DNA of 64,000 nucleotides from Mycobacterium sp. MS1601. Lineage in GTDB: Bacteria; Actinomycetota; Actinomycetes; Mycobacteriales; Mycobacteriaceae. A program made the position numbers and the translations under genes. The DNA lies in NCBI RefSeq assembly GCF_001984215.1, contig NZ_CP019422.1, positions 62,001-126,000 of the forward strand, in the 5' to 3' direction. The notes beneath the pieces were generated by a model. The model did no database searches and was not told where the DNA came from. It saw nothing but the letters and a program-made list of their open reading frames with translations. Numbering within the stretch: the first letter of the stretch is position 1; every line of letters begins with the position of its first letter. Positions 52,691-62,066 of this stretch are shown piece by piece.

Positions 52691-54277
52691 GTGCTGCCGA
52701 CTGTTCGGGAAGTACTGGCAATGCCGCTTCTGACAGCCTCTGACCCCGAGGTCATCGCAGGCTCCGCGGGACTGGACCGTGAGGTCCGCTGGGTGCATCC
52801 GGCGGAAGTGGCCGACATCGCACACTTGTTGCGTGGCGGAGAGATCGTCATCATCACCGGGATCGTGCTGTCCGAGGATGTCGATGCGATGCGCACCTAC
52901 GTCCTATCCCTGGCGGACGCCGGCGTAGTGGCACTTTTTGTCGAACTCGGCCGACGTTGGGCGCAGGTTCCGCATGCACTGACGCAAGCATGCCAGTCTT
53001 CGGATTTGGTTCTGGTCGCGCTGCACAAGGTCGTGCGGTTCGCTGCAGTCGTGGAAGAGGTGGCCGCCCGCGTTTTCGAGTCGCAGATGGAGGATTTGAG
53101 GGCCAGCGAACACATTCACGAGACATTCACCCGCCTGGACGTCGATGCGGCAGGCCCAGAGGAAATCTTGGCCGCAGTCACGCAAATCGCCGGGATGCCA
53201 ATTGTTCTGGAATCGGCGCACCATCAAGTGATCGGGTACAACTCAGCTGGACGCGACGCAAAAGACATTCTCGCTGACTGGCCTCGCCGCTCTCGCGGAG
53301 TCGGATTGGCCGGGCGTACGGGCTACGACCGACCGTCTGGGTGGCTGACCACTGTGGTCGGTTCCCGCGGCGATGATTGGGGTCGCCTTGTGATGATCAC
53401 CGACAGCGTGCCAAGCCGACGCGATCACGTGCTCGTCGAGCGTGCCGCGGCGGCGCTCTCGTTGCATCAGATGAGGTCGAGAGCTCGTGATAGCGTCGAG
53501 AGGAACACTCACACAGGCTTGATCGCGGAACTGCGGGCGGTGCGGATCACGCCAGAACTTATAGTTCGGTGTGAGGCTGCCAATTTCCCGGTGCGGGACC
53601 GAAGCTTTTTTGCTGTCGCAGTTCATCAGAAACTCGGCAGCGATGTCGGTAAGAGCTGGTCCCTGACCGATCTCGCCTCGACGTTGGCGAAGTCGGCGAG
53701 AACAATGCAGATGGCAATGCTGGTGGGTGTCGAGACTGACCATGTGATCGGTGTGATCAGCATTCCACAGACACTTTCTGTTAACTCTGTCTTGGCCACT
53801 CTGGCGCGTGAGGTCAGACAGTCACTGCATGTCACGATTTCGCGGGGAGAAGTGGTGCACCGTCTCGAGGACACCTTCCGCACCCTGATCGACGCCAAGA
53901 ACATCCTGGCCGCCAGTGATCCTGATGACCCGCGGCCTTGGATAACGCTCGCCGATGTGCACTTACGGGGCTTGATCCACCTGTTGCGGGATGACGAACG
54001 CCTACGCCTTTTTGCTCGCCGGGAACTTGGCCCGCTGATTGCCTACGACGCTGCGAGAGGCACCAATCTGCTCAGGCTGCTCACGGGCTTTCTCGAGACA
54101 CCTGGAAGCAAAGCCGCTGCCGCGAAGTCGCTTCTTCTGTCTCGCCCGGTGCTATATGAGCGGCTCGCCAAGATCGAGAGCATTCTCGATGTGGATCTTG
54201 AAGATCCCCACATCAGAACTTCTCTGCACGTCGCTGTGATGGTGACGTCGCTGTTCGGCAACGCAGAGTTGGACTAG
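52691..54277 (+). CDS. PucR-family transcriptional regulator
   Basis: 528 residues from a GTG preceded by GAGAGGAG. The N-terminal PucR domain is recognisable (LTASDPEVIAGSAGLDREVR, then WVHPAEVADIAHLLRGGEIV). A GGDEF-like/CdaR middle region follows. The C-terminal HTH_30 contains GTNLLRLLTGFLETPGSKAA and RPVLYERLAKIESILDVDL. PucR regulators respond to metabolites and control purine, amino-acid or other catabolic genes. It is divergent from the EchA8-like gene and convergent, with a 4-base overlap, with the second crotonase. Confidence 0.88.
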   Translation: MLPTVREVLAMPLLTASDPEVIAGSAGLDREVRWVHPAEVADIAHLLRGGEIVIITGIVLSEDVDAMRTYVLSLADAGVVALFVELGRRWAQVPHALTQACQSSDLVLVALHKVVRFAAVVEEVAARVFESQMEDLRASEHIHETFTRLDVDAAGPEEILAAVTQIAGMPIVLESAHHQVIGYNSAGRDAKDILADWPRRSRGVGLAGRTGYDRPSGWLTTVVGSRGDDWGRLVMITDSVPSRRDHVLVERAAAALSLHQMRSRARDSVERNTHTGLIAELRAVRITPELIVRCEAANFPVRDRSFFAVAVHQKLGSDVGKSWSLTDLASTLAKSARTMQMAMLVGVETDHVIGVISIPQTLSVNSVLATLAREVRQSLHVTISRGEVVHRLEDTFRTLIDAKNILAASDPDDPRPWITLADVHLRGLIHLLRDDERLRLFARRELGPLIAYDAARGTNLLRLLTGFLETPGSKAAAAKSLLLSRPVLYERLAKIESILDVDLEDPHIRTSLHVAVMVTSLFGNAELD

Positions 54278-55092
54278 TGCCCGGCCCAGGTGTGGTCCTT
54301 CTTCGTGAGAAAGCCGCGTACGCCGTTGGAGAAATCGGCGGATCCGTAAACGCGCGAGAGGACGTCTTCGTCGTCGATCGACTCTGCGGTCGACTGCAAT
54401 CGGCGAATGAGTTCCTTTGTGGCCCACATGGTGAGGGGAGCGTGACGGAGTATGCGCTGCACTACGGCAGCTGCGGCGTGGGAGACATCCTCGTGCACTT
54501 CTGAGACGAATCCACATGATCTCATCTCGTCTGCGCTGAAATGACGCGCATTCAAGATCATGTCAGTTGTGCGGCTGCGTCCAAAATGTCGAAGTGCAAG
54601 GTCCAGCACTTCCGCCGACAACGTGTTGCCGAGAGTTCGGGCAATAGGGACACCGAACTGTGCGGCCGGGCTGGCGATTCGGATATCGCTCGTCATCGCG
54701 ATCGCCAAACCGGCTCCGAGGCAATAGCCGTCAATGGCTGCCACCACCGGTACATCGACATTGATGAGCCGTCGGATGACGCCTGACACTCGTCGCTCAA
54801 AAGCTACCGGTCCGGCCGAGTCGGTGAATCCGCTGAATGTCGAAATGTCCGTACCTGATACGAATGATCTGCCACCAGCGCTGCGTAACAACAAGACTCG
54901 GACGTCATCTTCGTCAGCGCGGTCGCACGCACGCAGCAGGCCGTCGTACATGAGCGGGGTCATGGCGTTGTGGTGGGTAGGACGATTGAAAGTGACGGTG
55001 AGGACCGGGCCGTTGCTTTCGATGAGCAGGTCCTCGGCGTGCGGTTCGCTACCTGTCAGGCTGGGCATCTGTTCCATTCTTCCTGTGTCCAT
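54274..55092 (-). CDS. Enoyl-CoA hydratase/isomerase family protein
   Basis: 272 residues. Crotonase features are FNRPTHHNAMTPLMYDGLL, SFVSGTDISTF for the first oxyanion-hole segment and IDGYCLGAGLAIAMTSDIRI for the second. The usual hydratase Glu pair is not evident (FGVPIARTLGNTLS), so it may be an isomerase, hydrolase or other crotonase-fold enzyme rather than a hydratase. Its last 4 bases overlap the end of the PucR gene on the other strand. An unassigned 588-base gap lies upstream. Confidence 0.83.
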   Translation of the reverse strand: MDTGRMEQMPSLTGSEPHAEDLLIESNGPVLTVTFNRPTHHNAMTPLMYDGLLRACDRADEDDVRVLLLRSAGGRSFVSGTDISTFSGFTDSAGPVAFERRVSGVIRRLINVDVPVVAAIDGYCLGAGLAIAMTSDIRIASPAAQFGVPIARTLGNTLSAEVLDLALRHFGRSRTTDMILNARHFSADEMRSCGFVSEVHEDVSHAAAAVVQRILRHAPLTMWATKELIRRLQSTAESIDDEDVLSRVYGSADFSNGVRGFLTKKDHTWAGH

Positions 55093-55680
55093 ACGATGAG
55101 GCTCGGGCCGGGCTGGGTAGGCGCCGACCGGAAGTGCGGGACAGTCGATTGGCCGGCGTTGACCAACCAGCGCATTCAGGGCCCCGAGCGACCCGAGATC
55201 CCCGCAAACGCTTCAGCCGGAGCCGGTGACGGCGCAGACCGGCATCTGAACGTTATCGGCTGTGCTGCAGGTGATTCTACAGAGATACCAATACGACATG
55301 TGAAGGCGATGGGGGGATCGTCGATCTATCAGTACCGCGTTCGCTCCGTATCCGTGCCGGCTCTACGCCGGCTTGCCTGCGCAGCGCCGCTGGCGCCGCA
55401 CGAGATGAATATGACGTCGCCCTCCGTGGAGCGAAAGGATGCCTGCGGGGTTAGGTTGACATCCAGAATCCGTCGACGTTGCAGTGCTGCGTATCGGCCC
55501 AGCGGGTTGAATAGTGTTGAATAATATGTGCAACGAATTCACCAGTTTTCAAGGGCCGGAGGGGTAGCGAAAATCACGGCCGGGTGACTACAGTTGAGTC
55601 GAACACATTCAGCTGGCGGCACAATCAATAGAGATTAACCGTAATTTTCTGTGCTGCAACCAATTTCCCGAGGAGTGGCC
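55093..55680. other. Promoter-side gap before the SDR gene
   Basis: No gene is supported. The last 30 bases include the GAGGAG ribosome site of the SDR gene at 55667-55672. I see no strong inverted repeat, so regulation cannot be read here. Confidence 0.35.
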
Positions 55681-56514
55681 ATGGCAGGAAGAGTCGAAGG
55701 CAAGGTTGCTTTCATCACCGGTGCGGCGCGCGGACAGGGCCGAGCGCACGCCGAGCGCCTCGCTGAAGAAGGCGCAAACATCATAGCTGTCGACATCTGC
55801 CAGGATGTGCCCACCATCGGCTACCCGATGGCGACGTCCGAAGAACTGGCCGAGACCGCGAAACTGGTTGAGAAGCAGGGCCAAAAGGCGGTCACCATCG
55901 AGGCGGATGTGCGTGATCTGGAGGCGCTCAAGCAGGCGGTGGCGACGGGTGTTTCCCAGCTTGGCCGGCTTGACACTGTTGTCTGCAACGCGGGAATTCT
56001 CGGGCTCGTCGACGGGTGGAACATTCCGCCCGAGGCTTGGAAGGACACCATCGACGTCTGCTTGACGGGTGTCTATCACACCTGTCTGGCCACGATTCCG
56101 CAGCTGCTCGAGCAGGGTGAAGGCGGGTCTATCATGATGACGGGCTCGTTGGCGGCCAGCAAGGGCCTGCGCAATCTCGGCCACTACGACGCGGCAAAAC
56201 ACGGCGTGGTCGGACTGATGCGCGCGATGGCAAATGAGCTCGCAGAGCACATGATCCGTGTCAACGTCATCAACCCGCACGCGGTTGACACCATGATGGT
56301 CCACAACCTCGACACATACAAGGGGTTTGCGCCCCACATCGAGACCCCAACCCGCGAAGACGCCTCGGTGGCATTCAGAACTCTGAATGCCATGCCGGTC
56401 GACTTCATCGCCCCTCGGGAGATCTCACAGGCGGTTCTGTGGCTCGCGTCGGATGAGTCTCGATTTGTCACAGGTCAGACACTGGGGGTTGACGTCGGCG
56501 CCGTCATCAAGTGA
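55681..56514 (+). CDS. Mycofactocin-coupled short-chain dehydrogenase/reductase
   Basis: 277 residues from ATG 55681, chosen for the GAGGAG before it. The Rossmann motif is ITGAARGQGRAHA, the NAG motif is VCNAGILGLVD, and the catalytic Ser, Tyr and Lys lie in MMTGSLAASKGLRNLGHYDA and AKHG. The insertion DICQDVPTIGYPMATSEELA after the second strand is typical of mycofactocin-dependent SDRs, which hold NAD(H) tightly and pass electrons to mycofactocin. The substrate, probably an alcohol, is unknown. A terminator follows directly. Confidence 0.88.
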   Translation: MAGRVEGKVAFITGAARGQGRAHAERLAEEGANIIAVDICQDVPTIGYPMATSEELAETAKLVEKQGQKAVTIEADVRDLEALKQAVATGVSQLGRLDTVVCNAGILGLVDGWNIPPEAWKDTIDVCLTGVYHTCLATIPQLLEQGEGGSIMMTGSLAASKGLRNLGHYDAAKHGVVGLMRAMANELAEHMIRVNVINPHAVDTMMVHNLDTYKGFAPHIETPTREDASVAFRTLNAMPVDFIAPREISQAVLWLASDESRFVTGQTLGVDVGAVIK

Positions 56515-56562
56515 GCAAGCCGAGCTTGCGACAGCCTTGAGCCCCCCCGGTGAGGGCAAGCT

Positions 56563-56594
56563 GCCCCTGGCGCTAAGCGCCAGGGGCGCTTTGC
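56563..56594 (+). terminator. Rho-independent-like hairpin after the SDR gene
   Basis: GCCCCTGGCGC-TAA-GCGCCAGGGGC at 56563-56587 is a perfect 11-bp stem followed by GCTTTGC. It ends the SDR transcript 49 bases after the stop. Confidence 0.75.
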
Positions 56595-56635
56595 ATTCAA
56601 CCGGGTGCCTGACGTTGGTGGGTACACGGCATATG

Positions 56636-56649
56636 CTTTCCCGGGAAAG
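56636..56649. promoter_or_regulatory. LacI-type operator candidate
   Basis: CTTTCCCGGGAAAG is a 14-bp perfect palindrome centred on CCGG, 49 bases upstream of the LacI-family start. A central CG and A/T-rich arms are typical of LacI-family operators. I found no second copy before the importer or dehydrogenase genes. Confidence 0.5.
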
Positions 56650-56697
56650 TAGGATCCGCGGGAGCATGCCCCGTGGTTTACAGAACTGAGGTCACCG

Positions 56698-57762
56698 ATG
56701 ACCGATTCACATGCAGTCCGTCCCAGCCCTGGACCGGACCGTGCCGCTGTCACAGGTTGGGACGTAGCGCGTCTTGCGGGCGTGTCCCAGCCGACTGTGT
56801 CTCGAGCGTTGCGCGGCTACGCATTCGTGTCCAATGAGACACGCCAGCGCGTTCTCGATGCAGCCCGAGAGCTCGGTTACATTCCCAATGCACAGAACAA
56901 ACCGCCTGTGTCCATGCGAGCTGAGCAGATTGCAATCGTGTCCACCGATTGGGATAGTCCTTTTTATCCGCATTTGGTGGCACCGATGCAAAGCGAATTT
57001 AACGCAGTGGGCTACAGCACCGTTTTGTTCACTGAGAAAGTGGATGACACTCTGCTGTTACGCCGTTTGGTGGACAAACAGATCGGCGGCGTGATCATCA
57101 CCAGTAGCTCCCTGGAGTCGACCATTCCGCGCGAACTGACCCGGCAGGGGTTTCCCGTGGTCCTGGTGCATCGGTCGCTGGACGAAGTCGAAGCAGACTC
57201 CTGCACCATGGACAACTACTACGGCGGAAGATTGGCCGCGACCGCACTGCTCGAAGCCGGTCACCGACATGTCGGCCTAATCTGCGGTCCGAAGAACACC
57301 AATACGGGACGTGATCGGGAAGCAGGTTTCTTGGCGGCGTTTTCCGGCTGTGGGGTTCCGATTGCGAACGAAGCAATACGACATGGCTCGTACAGTTATG
57401 ACACTGGATACGAAGAAGCCGGACGTCTCCTGAAGAATTTGCCGGAGACCACTGCCATCTTCTGTGGCAATGACGTCATCGCACTCGGAGCTCACAGTCG
57501 AGCCACCGCCATGGGGCTGCAGGTCCCCGACGACCTGAGTCTCATCGGGTTCGACGACTCTCCTGTCGCGAGTTGGGGAGGATTCGACCTGACCACCATC
57601 AACTGCGATGTCGCGGTGATGGCAGAGCGTGGTGTAGCCATGTTGTTGGAACGGATTGCCGACCCCAAGCGGCCGCACCAGCGCGTCATCGTCCAGCCTC
57701 GGCTGGTCAATCGGCGGACGGTGGCGCCCCCGCGGCCCATCGACCGCGCCCTGATCACGTGA
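56698..57762 (+). CDS. LacI-family transcriptional regulator
   Basis: 354 residues. The N-terminal HTH is WDVARLAGVSQPTVSRALRG with the hinge VLDAARELGYIPN. The periplasmic-binding-like domain includes QIAIVSTDWDSPFYPHLVAP and the C-terminal LSLIGFDDSPVASWGGFDLT. It is convergent with the ABC importer operon, the usual partner of such a regulator, and a perfect palindrome lies upstream of its own start. The effector is likely a sugar or polyol imported by that system. Confidence 0.9.
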   Translation: MTDSHAVRPSPGPDRAAVTGWDVARLAGVSQPTVSRALRGYAFVSNETRQRVLDAARELGYIPNAQNKPPVSMRAEQIAIVSTDWDSPFYPHLVAPMQSEFNAVGYSTVLFTEKVDDTLLLRRLVDKQIGGVIITSSSLESTIPRELTRQGFPVVLVHRSLDEVEADSCTMDNYYGGRLAATALLEAGHRHVGLICGPKNTNTGRDREAGFLAAFSGCGVPIANEAIRHGSYSYDTGYEEAGRLLKNLPETTAIFCGNDVIALGAHSRATAMGLQVPDDLSLIGFDDSPVASWGGFDLTTINCDVAVMAERGVAMLLERIADPKRPHQRVIVQPRLVNRRTVAPPRPIDRALIT

Positions 57763-57775
57763 CAGTCGCCGCATG

Positions 57776-57822
57776 ACAGAACGGCCACTGTCTCGTTGTC
57801 GTCGAGACAGTGGCCGTTCTGT
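57776..57822. terminator. Bidirectional terminator between LacI and importer genes
   Basis: A perfect 20-bp inverted repeat: the left arm 57776-57795 contains GGCCACTGTCTCG and the right arm 57803-57822 contains CGAGACAGTGGCC, with a 7-base loop. It sits between two convergent stops, so it can serve both transcripts. Confidence 0.8.
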
Positions 57823-57833
57823 GTGCCTGGACG

Positions 57834-58844
57834 CTACTTGACCAGATCCAGTTTTTTGCGGTCGAGCGTCACCGCCACCGCGATCACCACGACCAGACCC
57901 TGAACGACTGTCTGTAGGAATGGGTGAACAGCTCCGATGACCATGCCGTTGGACAGTGTGGTGATGATCAGGACGCCCGTGACGGTGCGCAGTGGACCGC
58001 CCACCCCGCCTGACAACGGTGTACCTCCCATAACAACGGCGGCAATGGCGAGCAGCAGGAACGCATCGCCGAGGTCTGGAGTAGACGAGCGAACTCGGAA
58101 CACTTGGAGTAGCCCAGCGGCGCCGGCCAGGAAACCGGTCAAGAGGAACGCGTAGACCTTCGTTCGGTCGACGGGCACGCCCGACAGGCGACTGGTCAAC
58201 TCGTTGCCGCCGATGGCGTACATGTAGCGGCCAAGCCGAGTGCGACTCGCGATCAAGGTGGTCAACACCAGGGCGACCACCGCCCACAGCGACACCTTGG
58301 GGATTCCGAAGATGCTGCCGGTGAACCACTGGCTCAGGTCGCTGACCGCAACCGGCACCGGGCGTCCATCGGTGACGAACTTGGCAATGCCGACGAAGGT
58401 GAACGACGTGCCCAATGTGACCAGGAACGACGGGAGCTTTGCATAAGAGACCAGGAGACCGTTGGCCAGGCCGCAGATCAACCCGATGAAGGGGCAGAGC
58501 AGAAAAACCCAGGCTCCGTACTGCTGCGCGAGGGTGGCGCAAACAGAGGCGCTGAGTGTGACGATGGCCCCGATGGACAGGTCGATGCTTCCCATCAAGA
58601 TCGGGAAGGTCGCCGCGATCGCCAGCACCAGGAGCACCGAGGACTGGCTCAGGATGTTGAGGCCGTTGTTCTTGGTGAGGAAGGTCGAGTTCATCAACGT
58701 GAACACGACGACAAGAACGATCAGAGCGCCGAACGGTGCTGCCGTGTTCCAGTGCTCACGCAGAAATCCCATGGCATCAGGGCGTGGAGGGTTCTGCGAC
58801 GACGGTTGGTGGGTGCGTTCAGCTTGCTGCGTGTTGTTTGACAT
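57834..58844 (-). CDS. Sugar-type ABC transporter permease (RbsC-like)
   Basis: 336 residues with about 8-10 hydrophobic segments. Family motifs include PILMGSIDLSIGAIVTLSAS, ICGLANGLLVSYAKLPSFLV and TLGTSFTFVG, and the EAA-like loop with AIGGNELTSRLSGVPVDRTK. It is the membrane channel of a CUT2-type importer. It is the last gene of a three-gene operon, 9 bases after the ATPase gene. A hydrophilic N-terminal tail of about 30 residues is longer than usual. Confidence 0.9.
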   Translation of the reverse strand: MSNNTQQAERTHQPSSQNPPRPDAMGFLREHWNTAAPFGALIVLVVVFTLMNSTFLTKNNGLNILSQSSVLLVLAIAATFPILMGSIDLSIGAIVTLSASVCATLAQQYGAWVFLLCPFIGLICGLANGLLVSYAKLPSFLVTLGTSFTFVGIAKFVTDGRPVPVAVSDLSQWFTGSIFGIPKVSLWAVVALVLTTLIASRTRLGRYMYAIGGNELTSRLSGVPVDRTKVYAFLLTGFLAGAAGLLQVFRVRSSTPDLGDAFLLLAIAAVVMGGTPLSGGVGGPLRTVTGVLIITTLSNGMVIGAVHPFLQTVVQGLVVVIAVAVTLDRKKLDLVK

Positions 58845-58853
58845 TTCTCTCTC

Positions 58854-60422
58854 TCAGACCATCGCCGAAACAAGGTCGAACTCAGTCGGTTTCGATGACA
58901 CGGGTGCGGCCTGACGGCGAGTGATCTCGCCGTCCTTCATGATCACGATCTCGTTGGACATGCCGATTAACTCCAGAAGGTCGTCGCTGATGAGAAGAAT
59001 CGCGACATCGTTGGCGGCAAGCTCGCGGATGATGGCGTAGATGTCCTCCTTGGCGCCTGCGTCCACACCTCGGGTCGGGTTGTCAAGAATCAGCAGGTCG
59101 AGCGGCCTGGCCAGCCATCTGGCGAGAATGCACTTTTGCTGGTTTCCGCCCGAGAGTCGGGTGATCTGCTGGTTGATGCTGTCGGTCTTGATGCTCAGCT
59201 GACGCACGAAGCGGTGGGCGTCCTTGGTCTCCCTGGCGAGGTCCAGAAGCGAGCCGCCGCCGCCGGTTGTGATACGGGAGAACGAGATGTTCTTCGACAC
59301 CGAGAAGTTGTCGATGATCCCTTCACGCTTGCGTTCCGGGGGGATGTATCCGATGCTGCGCTGTTGGCGTTGACGAAGATTCAGCCGTCCGATGTCGCTG
59401 CCCTTGAACGCCACCGAACCTTCGTCGAGGAGGAGATCACCGGCGACGGCTCGGCCGACCTCGGTCTTCCCGGAACCGAGAACGCCTCCCAGACCGATGA
59501 TCTCGCCCTTGCGAATCGACAGATCGACCTTGTTGAAGGACCCCGTGACGCTGGCGCCCGTCAGCTGCAGAAGCGGCGAGTCGTCGTCGGTGCCGACGGC
59601 ATCGACGATGATTCGCTGCCGATCCTCGTGGTAGAAATCGCGGTCTCGCTCGCGTCCCACCATCAGGAAGTGCAACTCGTCCTCGTTCGTGGCGTCTGCC
59701 GCCCGATCAGCTACCAGCACACCGTCTTTCATCACCAGAATCCGCTCGCTCCAGCTGATGAGTTCGGAAAGACGGTGACTGACGAACACGATCGACGCGT
59801 CGCTCCGCACCCGGTGCAGGATCTGTTCCAGAAAGTCGATCTCCTCTTGGGCCAATCCCGCCGTGGGCTCATCGAGCAGGAGCACCGGGTGAGGCTGTTG
59901 AAGGAGCTCGGCCAGGGCGAACGCCTTGAGGACCTCGAGCACCTGGCGAACCGCGAATGGATAGTCGCCCGCCAGTTTCCGTGCGTCGATCCACCCGTGG
60001 TCGAACCGGTCCAGCAGCTCACGCGCCATCCGCAGCATCCGCTTCTTGTCGAGAAGGCCTGCCTTGCGTAGGTGACGTTCGTGCGAGAGGTAGAGGTTCT
60101 CATACACCGTCAGGTTCGGAGCCAAGGCCAGTTCCTGGAAGATCCGAAACACGCCCTGCTTCGTGGCTTCGTGGTAGTTCGACGGCGAATATGCCTCGCC
60201 GTCGAGCAACACCGACCCGTGGTCAGCGGTCGTGACACCGCTGAGGATGTTCAGCAAGGTGGACTTACCTGCGCCGTTCTCACCGATCAACCCGACGAAC
60301 TCCCCGCGGGCGACGGTGAACGAGATGTCACGTAGGACAGTCACCGGGCCGAATGACTTGCCTACGTGTTCGAGACTCAGCCGCGGAGTTGTTGCGGGGG
60401 AGATGTTCTCGGTGATCGTCAT
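58854..60422 (-). CDS. Sugar-type ABC transporter ATPase with two nucleotide domains (RbsA-like)
   Basis: 522 residues with two ABC cassettes. The first has Walker A GENGAGKST and Walker B VLLLDEPTAGL. Its signature region reads LAGDYPFAVRQVLEVLKAFA, in place of the usual LSxGQ. The second has GVLGSGKTEVG, signature LSGGNQQKCILARWLA and LLILDNPTRGVDAG. This double-ATPase plan is that of CUT2 importers such as ribose or galactose systems. It overlaps the binding-protein gene by 4 bases. The unusual first signature is worth noting because this half is often the less active one in the family. Confidence 0.9.
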   Translation of the reverse strand: MTITENISPATTPRLSLEHVGKSFGPVTVLRDISFTVARGEFVGLIGENGAGKSTLLNILSGVTTADHGSVLLDGEAYSPSNYHEATKQGVFRIFQELALAPNLTVYENLYLSHERHLRKAGLLDKKRMLRMARELLDRFDHGWIDARKLAGDYPFAVRQVLEVLKAFALAELLQQPHPVLLLDEPTAGLAQEEIDFLEQILHRVRSDASIVFVSHRLSELISWSERILVMKDGVLVADRAADATNEDELHFLMVGRERDRDFYHEDRQRIIVDAVGTDDDSPLLQLTGASVTGSFNKVDLSIRKGEIIGLGGVLGSGKTEVGRAVAGDLLLDEGSVAFKGSDIGRLNLRQRQQRSIGYIPPERKREGIIDNFSVSKNISFSRITTGGGGSLLDLARETKDAHRFVRQLSIKTDSINQQITRLSGGNQQKCILARWLARPLDLLILDNPTRGVDAGAKEDIYAIIRELAANDVAILLISDDLLELIGMSNEIVIMKDGEITRRQAAPVSSKPTEFDLVSAMV

Positions 60423-61795
60423 AGGACGTCAGCACCTCCGTTGTTCTTGCAGAGCTTGCGGATGTCCTTCCACGGATCGATCTTGAACGCGGTCTTGTAC
60501 ATCTCTTCGATCCGCTGGAACTCACCGGAGTCCGTCGCAGTGGCGTAGTCCGGTGGCAATTGGTAGCCGGCCGGCTTCGGGTAGTTGGCCCAGTACGCGT
60601 TGGGGTCGATGGGCCGCAACGAATTCTGGGGGTCCCAGTCGTCGGGATGCAGCACACGGGACCACTTCTCGTAATCGAACGGGAACCGTTCGGCTTTGTA
60701 CATCAGGTCCTGGTACGCTGCGGCGGCTTCGGGCGTGTCGACCACGAACCCGCCGAAGTACATCATCCGCTCCGGCACCGTCAGCTGGAAGCCGTTCATC
60801 GCGTCGAAGACCTTGACCATGCAGTAGGCGCCGAGCCAACTGCCGTGCGGCGCAGCAGAAGCCAATGCCGTCCCACCGCGCTGCATGGCGTCCAGGAACT
60901 CGTTGATGACGTCGATTCCCACGACGGGAACCTGCATGTTCCGCGACTCCAGTGCATTGACAACAGCAATCGCAGAGTCGTCGTTCGAGCACATGATGCC
61001 AGCGACATCGGGGTGTGCCGTCAGTAGGCTTTCGATCACCGGCTGTGTCACCGAACGACTGAAACCGCCCTCTTCCCGGGCGACCATCTGAACATTCGGA
61101 TAGGCGGCCAGTGCCTCGTCGACACCGACATTCCGGCGGTCAGAAGCGCTGTTTCCGCGCTGTCCCTCGATGTGGATGAATTTGCCCTTACCGCCCATCT
61201 CTTTGAACAAGATTTCGCATACGGCGCGGGCCAGAGCCTCGTCGTTTCCGGCCTGGTACGACACGAAATAGTCACCGATGTCCAACGGGGTGCTCCACGG
61301 TGCGTTCGACCACGCCGTGGATGTGGGAATCCCGGCCTGCTGGGTGATGCCGATGACCTCCGGCGTCGAAGCGGCAACGGCGGGTGCGTTCACCACACCG
61401 GCAATCTGACGGGTCACCGCTGCCTCGAAGATGCCACGCAGAGCATCAACGGATGAGTTGTCGACCTGGCGATCCCTCTCGAGGTTGTAGACCGCGCACA
61501 TCTCGCGGGACGCCCGATCCCACCCCTGGAAGTAGTCGTTGTCCAGGGTGTAGAAGCTATCCAGAACAGTTCGCCGCTCGAACCGCGGGTCGTTCGGATC
61601 GGTGATCTCGACCGCCGGCACCTGTGACTCCGCGCCGGTGTTCGATGCAGTGCCGCAGGCAGCCAGGAGGGGAGCCGCGACAGGAAGTGTCAGACCTATC
61701 TGGACCATTCTCTTGAGCACTTCGCGTCGATTTGCATCACGCTCGAAATATGAGGGGTTCACATTCGCTCCGTCGTTGTGGGAGTTCTCGGGCAC
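60419..61795 (-). CDS. Sugar-type ABC transporter substrate-binding lipoprotein
   Basis: 458 residues, longer than the common 320-350 of this family. A twin-Arg-like NRREVLKR precedes a hydrophobic stretch ending in the lipobox LAAC, so export as a lipoprotein is likely, possibly via Tat. The RbsB-type fold shows in GIMCSNDDSAIAVVNALESR and VVGIDVINEFLDAM. The last 100 residues are an extra extension rich in aromatic residues (RVLHPDDWDPQNSLRPIDPN). The substrate cannot be read from the sequence. It heads the importer operon and is divergent from the aldehyde dehydrogenase gene. Confidence 0.87.
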   Translation of the reverse strand: MPENSHNDGANVNPSYFERDANRREVLKRMVQIGLTLPVAAPLLAACGTASNTGAESQVPAVEITDPNDPRFERRTVLDSFYTLDNDYFQGWDRASREMCAVYNLERDRQVDNSSVDALRGIFEAAVTRQIAGVVNAPAVAASTPEVIGITQQAGIPTSTAWSNAPWSTPLDIGDYFVSYQAGNDEALARAVCEILFKEMGGKGKFIHIEGQRGNSASDRRNVGVDEALAAYPNVQMVAREEGGFSRSVTQPVIESLLTAHPDVAGIMCSNDDSAIAVVNALESRNMQVPVVGIDVINEFLDAMQRGGTALASAAPHGSWLGAYCMVKVFDAMNGFQLTVPERMMYFGGFVVDTPEAAAAYQDLMYKAERFPFDYEKWSRVLHPDDWDPQNSLRPIDPNAYWANYPKPAGYQLPPDYATATDSGEFQRIEEMYKTAFKIDPWKDIRKLCKNNGGADVL

Positions 61796-62066
61796 TCACG
61801 GAATGGTGAGTTTCCTGGTTGCCAGAATCTTGATGATCGTGAGTTTGGTCTCTGCCAGCCTCGCCAGGATTGACAAATAGTGAAACGCGCCACAACATCC
61901 TGTCAAGGCCGGCCGCGTACTGAGCCGCAACTTGCATAAGATTCGCATACGATGCAATGCAATTCATGAAAATATTCGAATTCGCTCGCAATGTGTCAAT
62001 TCCGATTATTCGGTGGTTACAGTGACGTGGGTAACCCGCTTTGCGCAGAGACTAGGAGTCCAGAGC

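Noticed and set aside
57277..58542. 421-codon minus-strand ORF
   Set aside because: It runs antisense through the LacI gene, across a strong terminator and into the permease gene in another frame.
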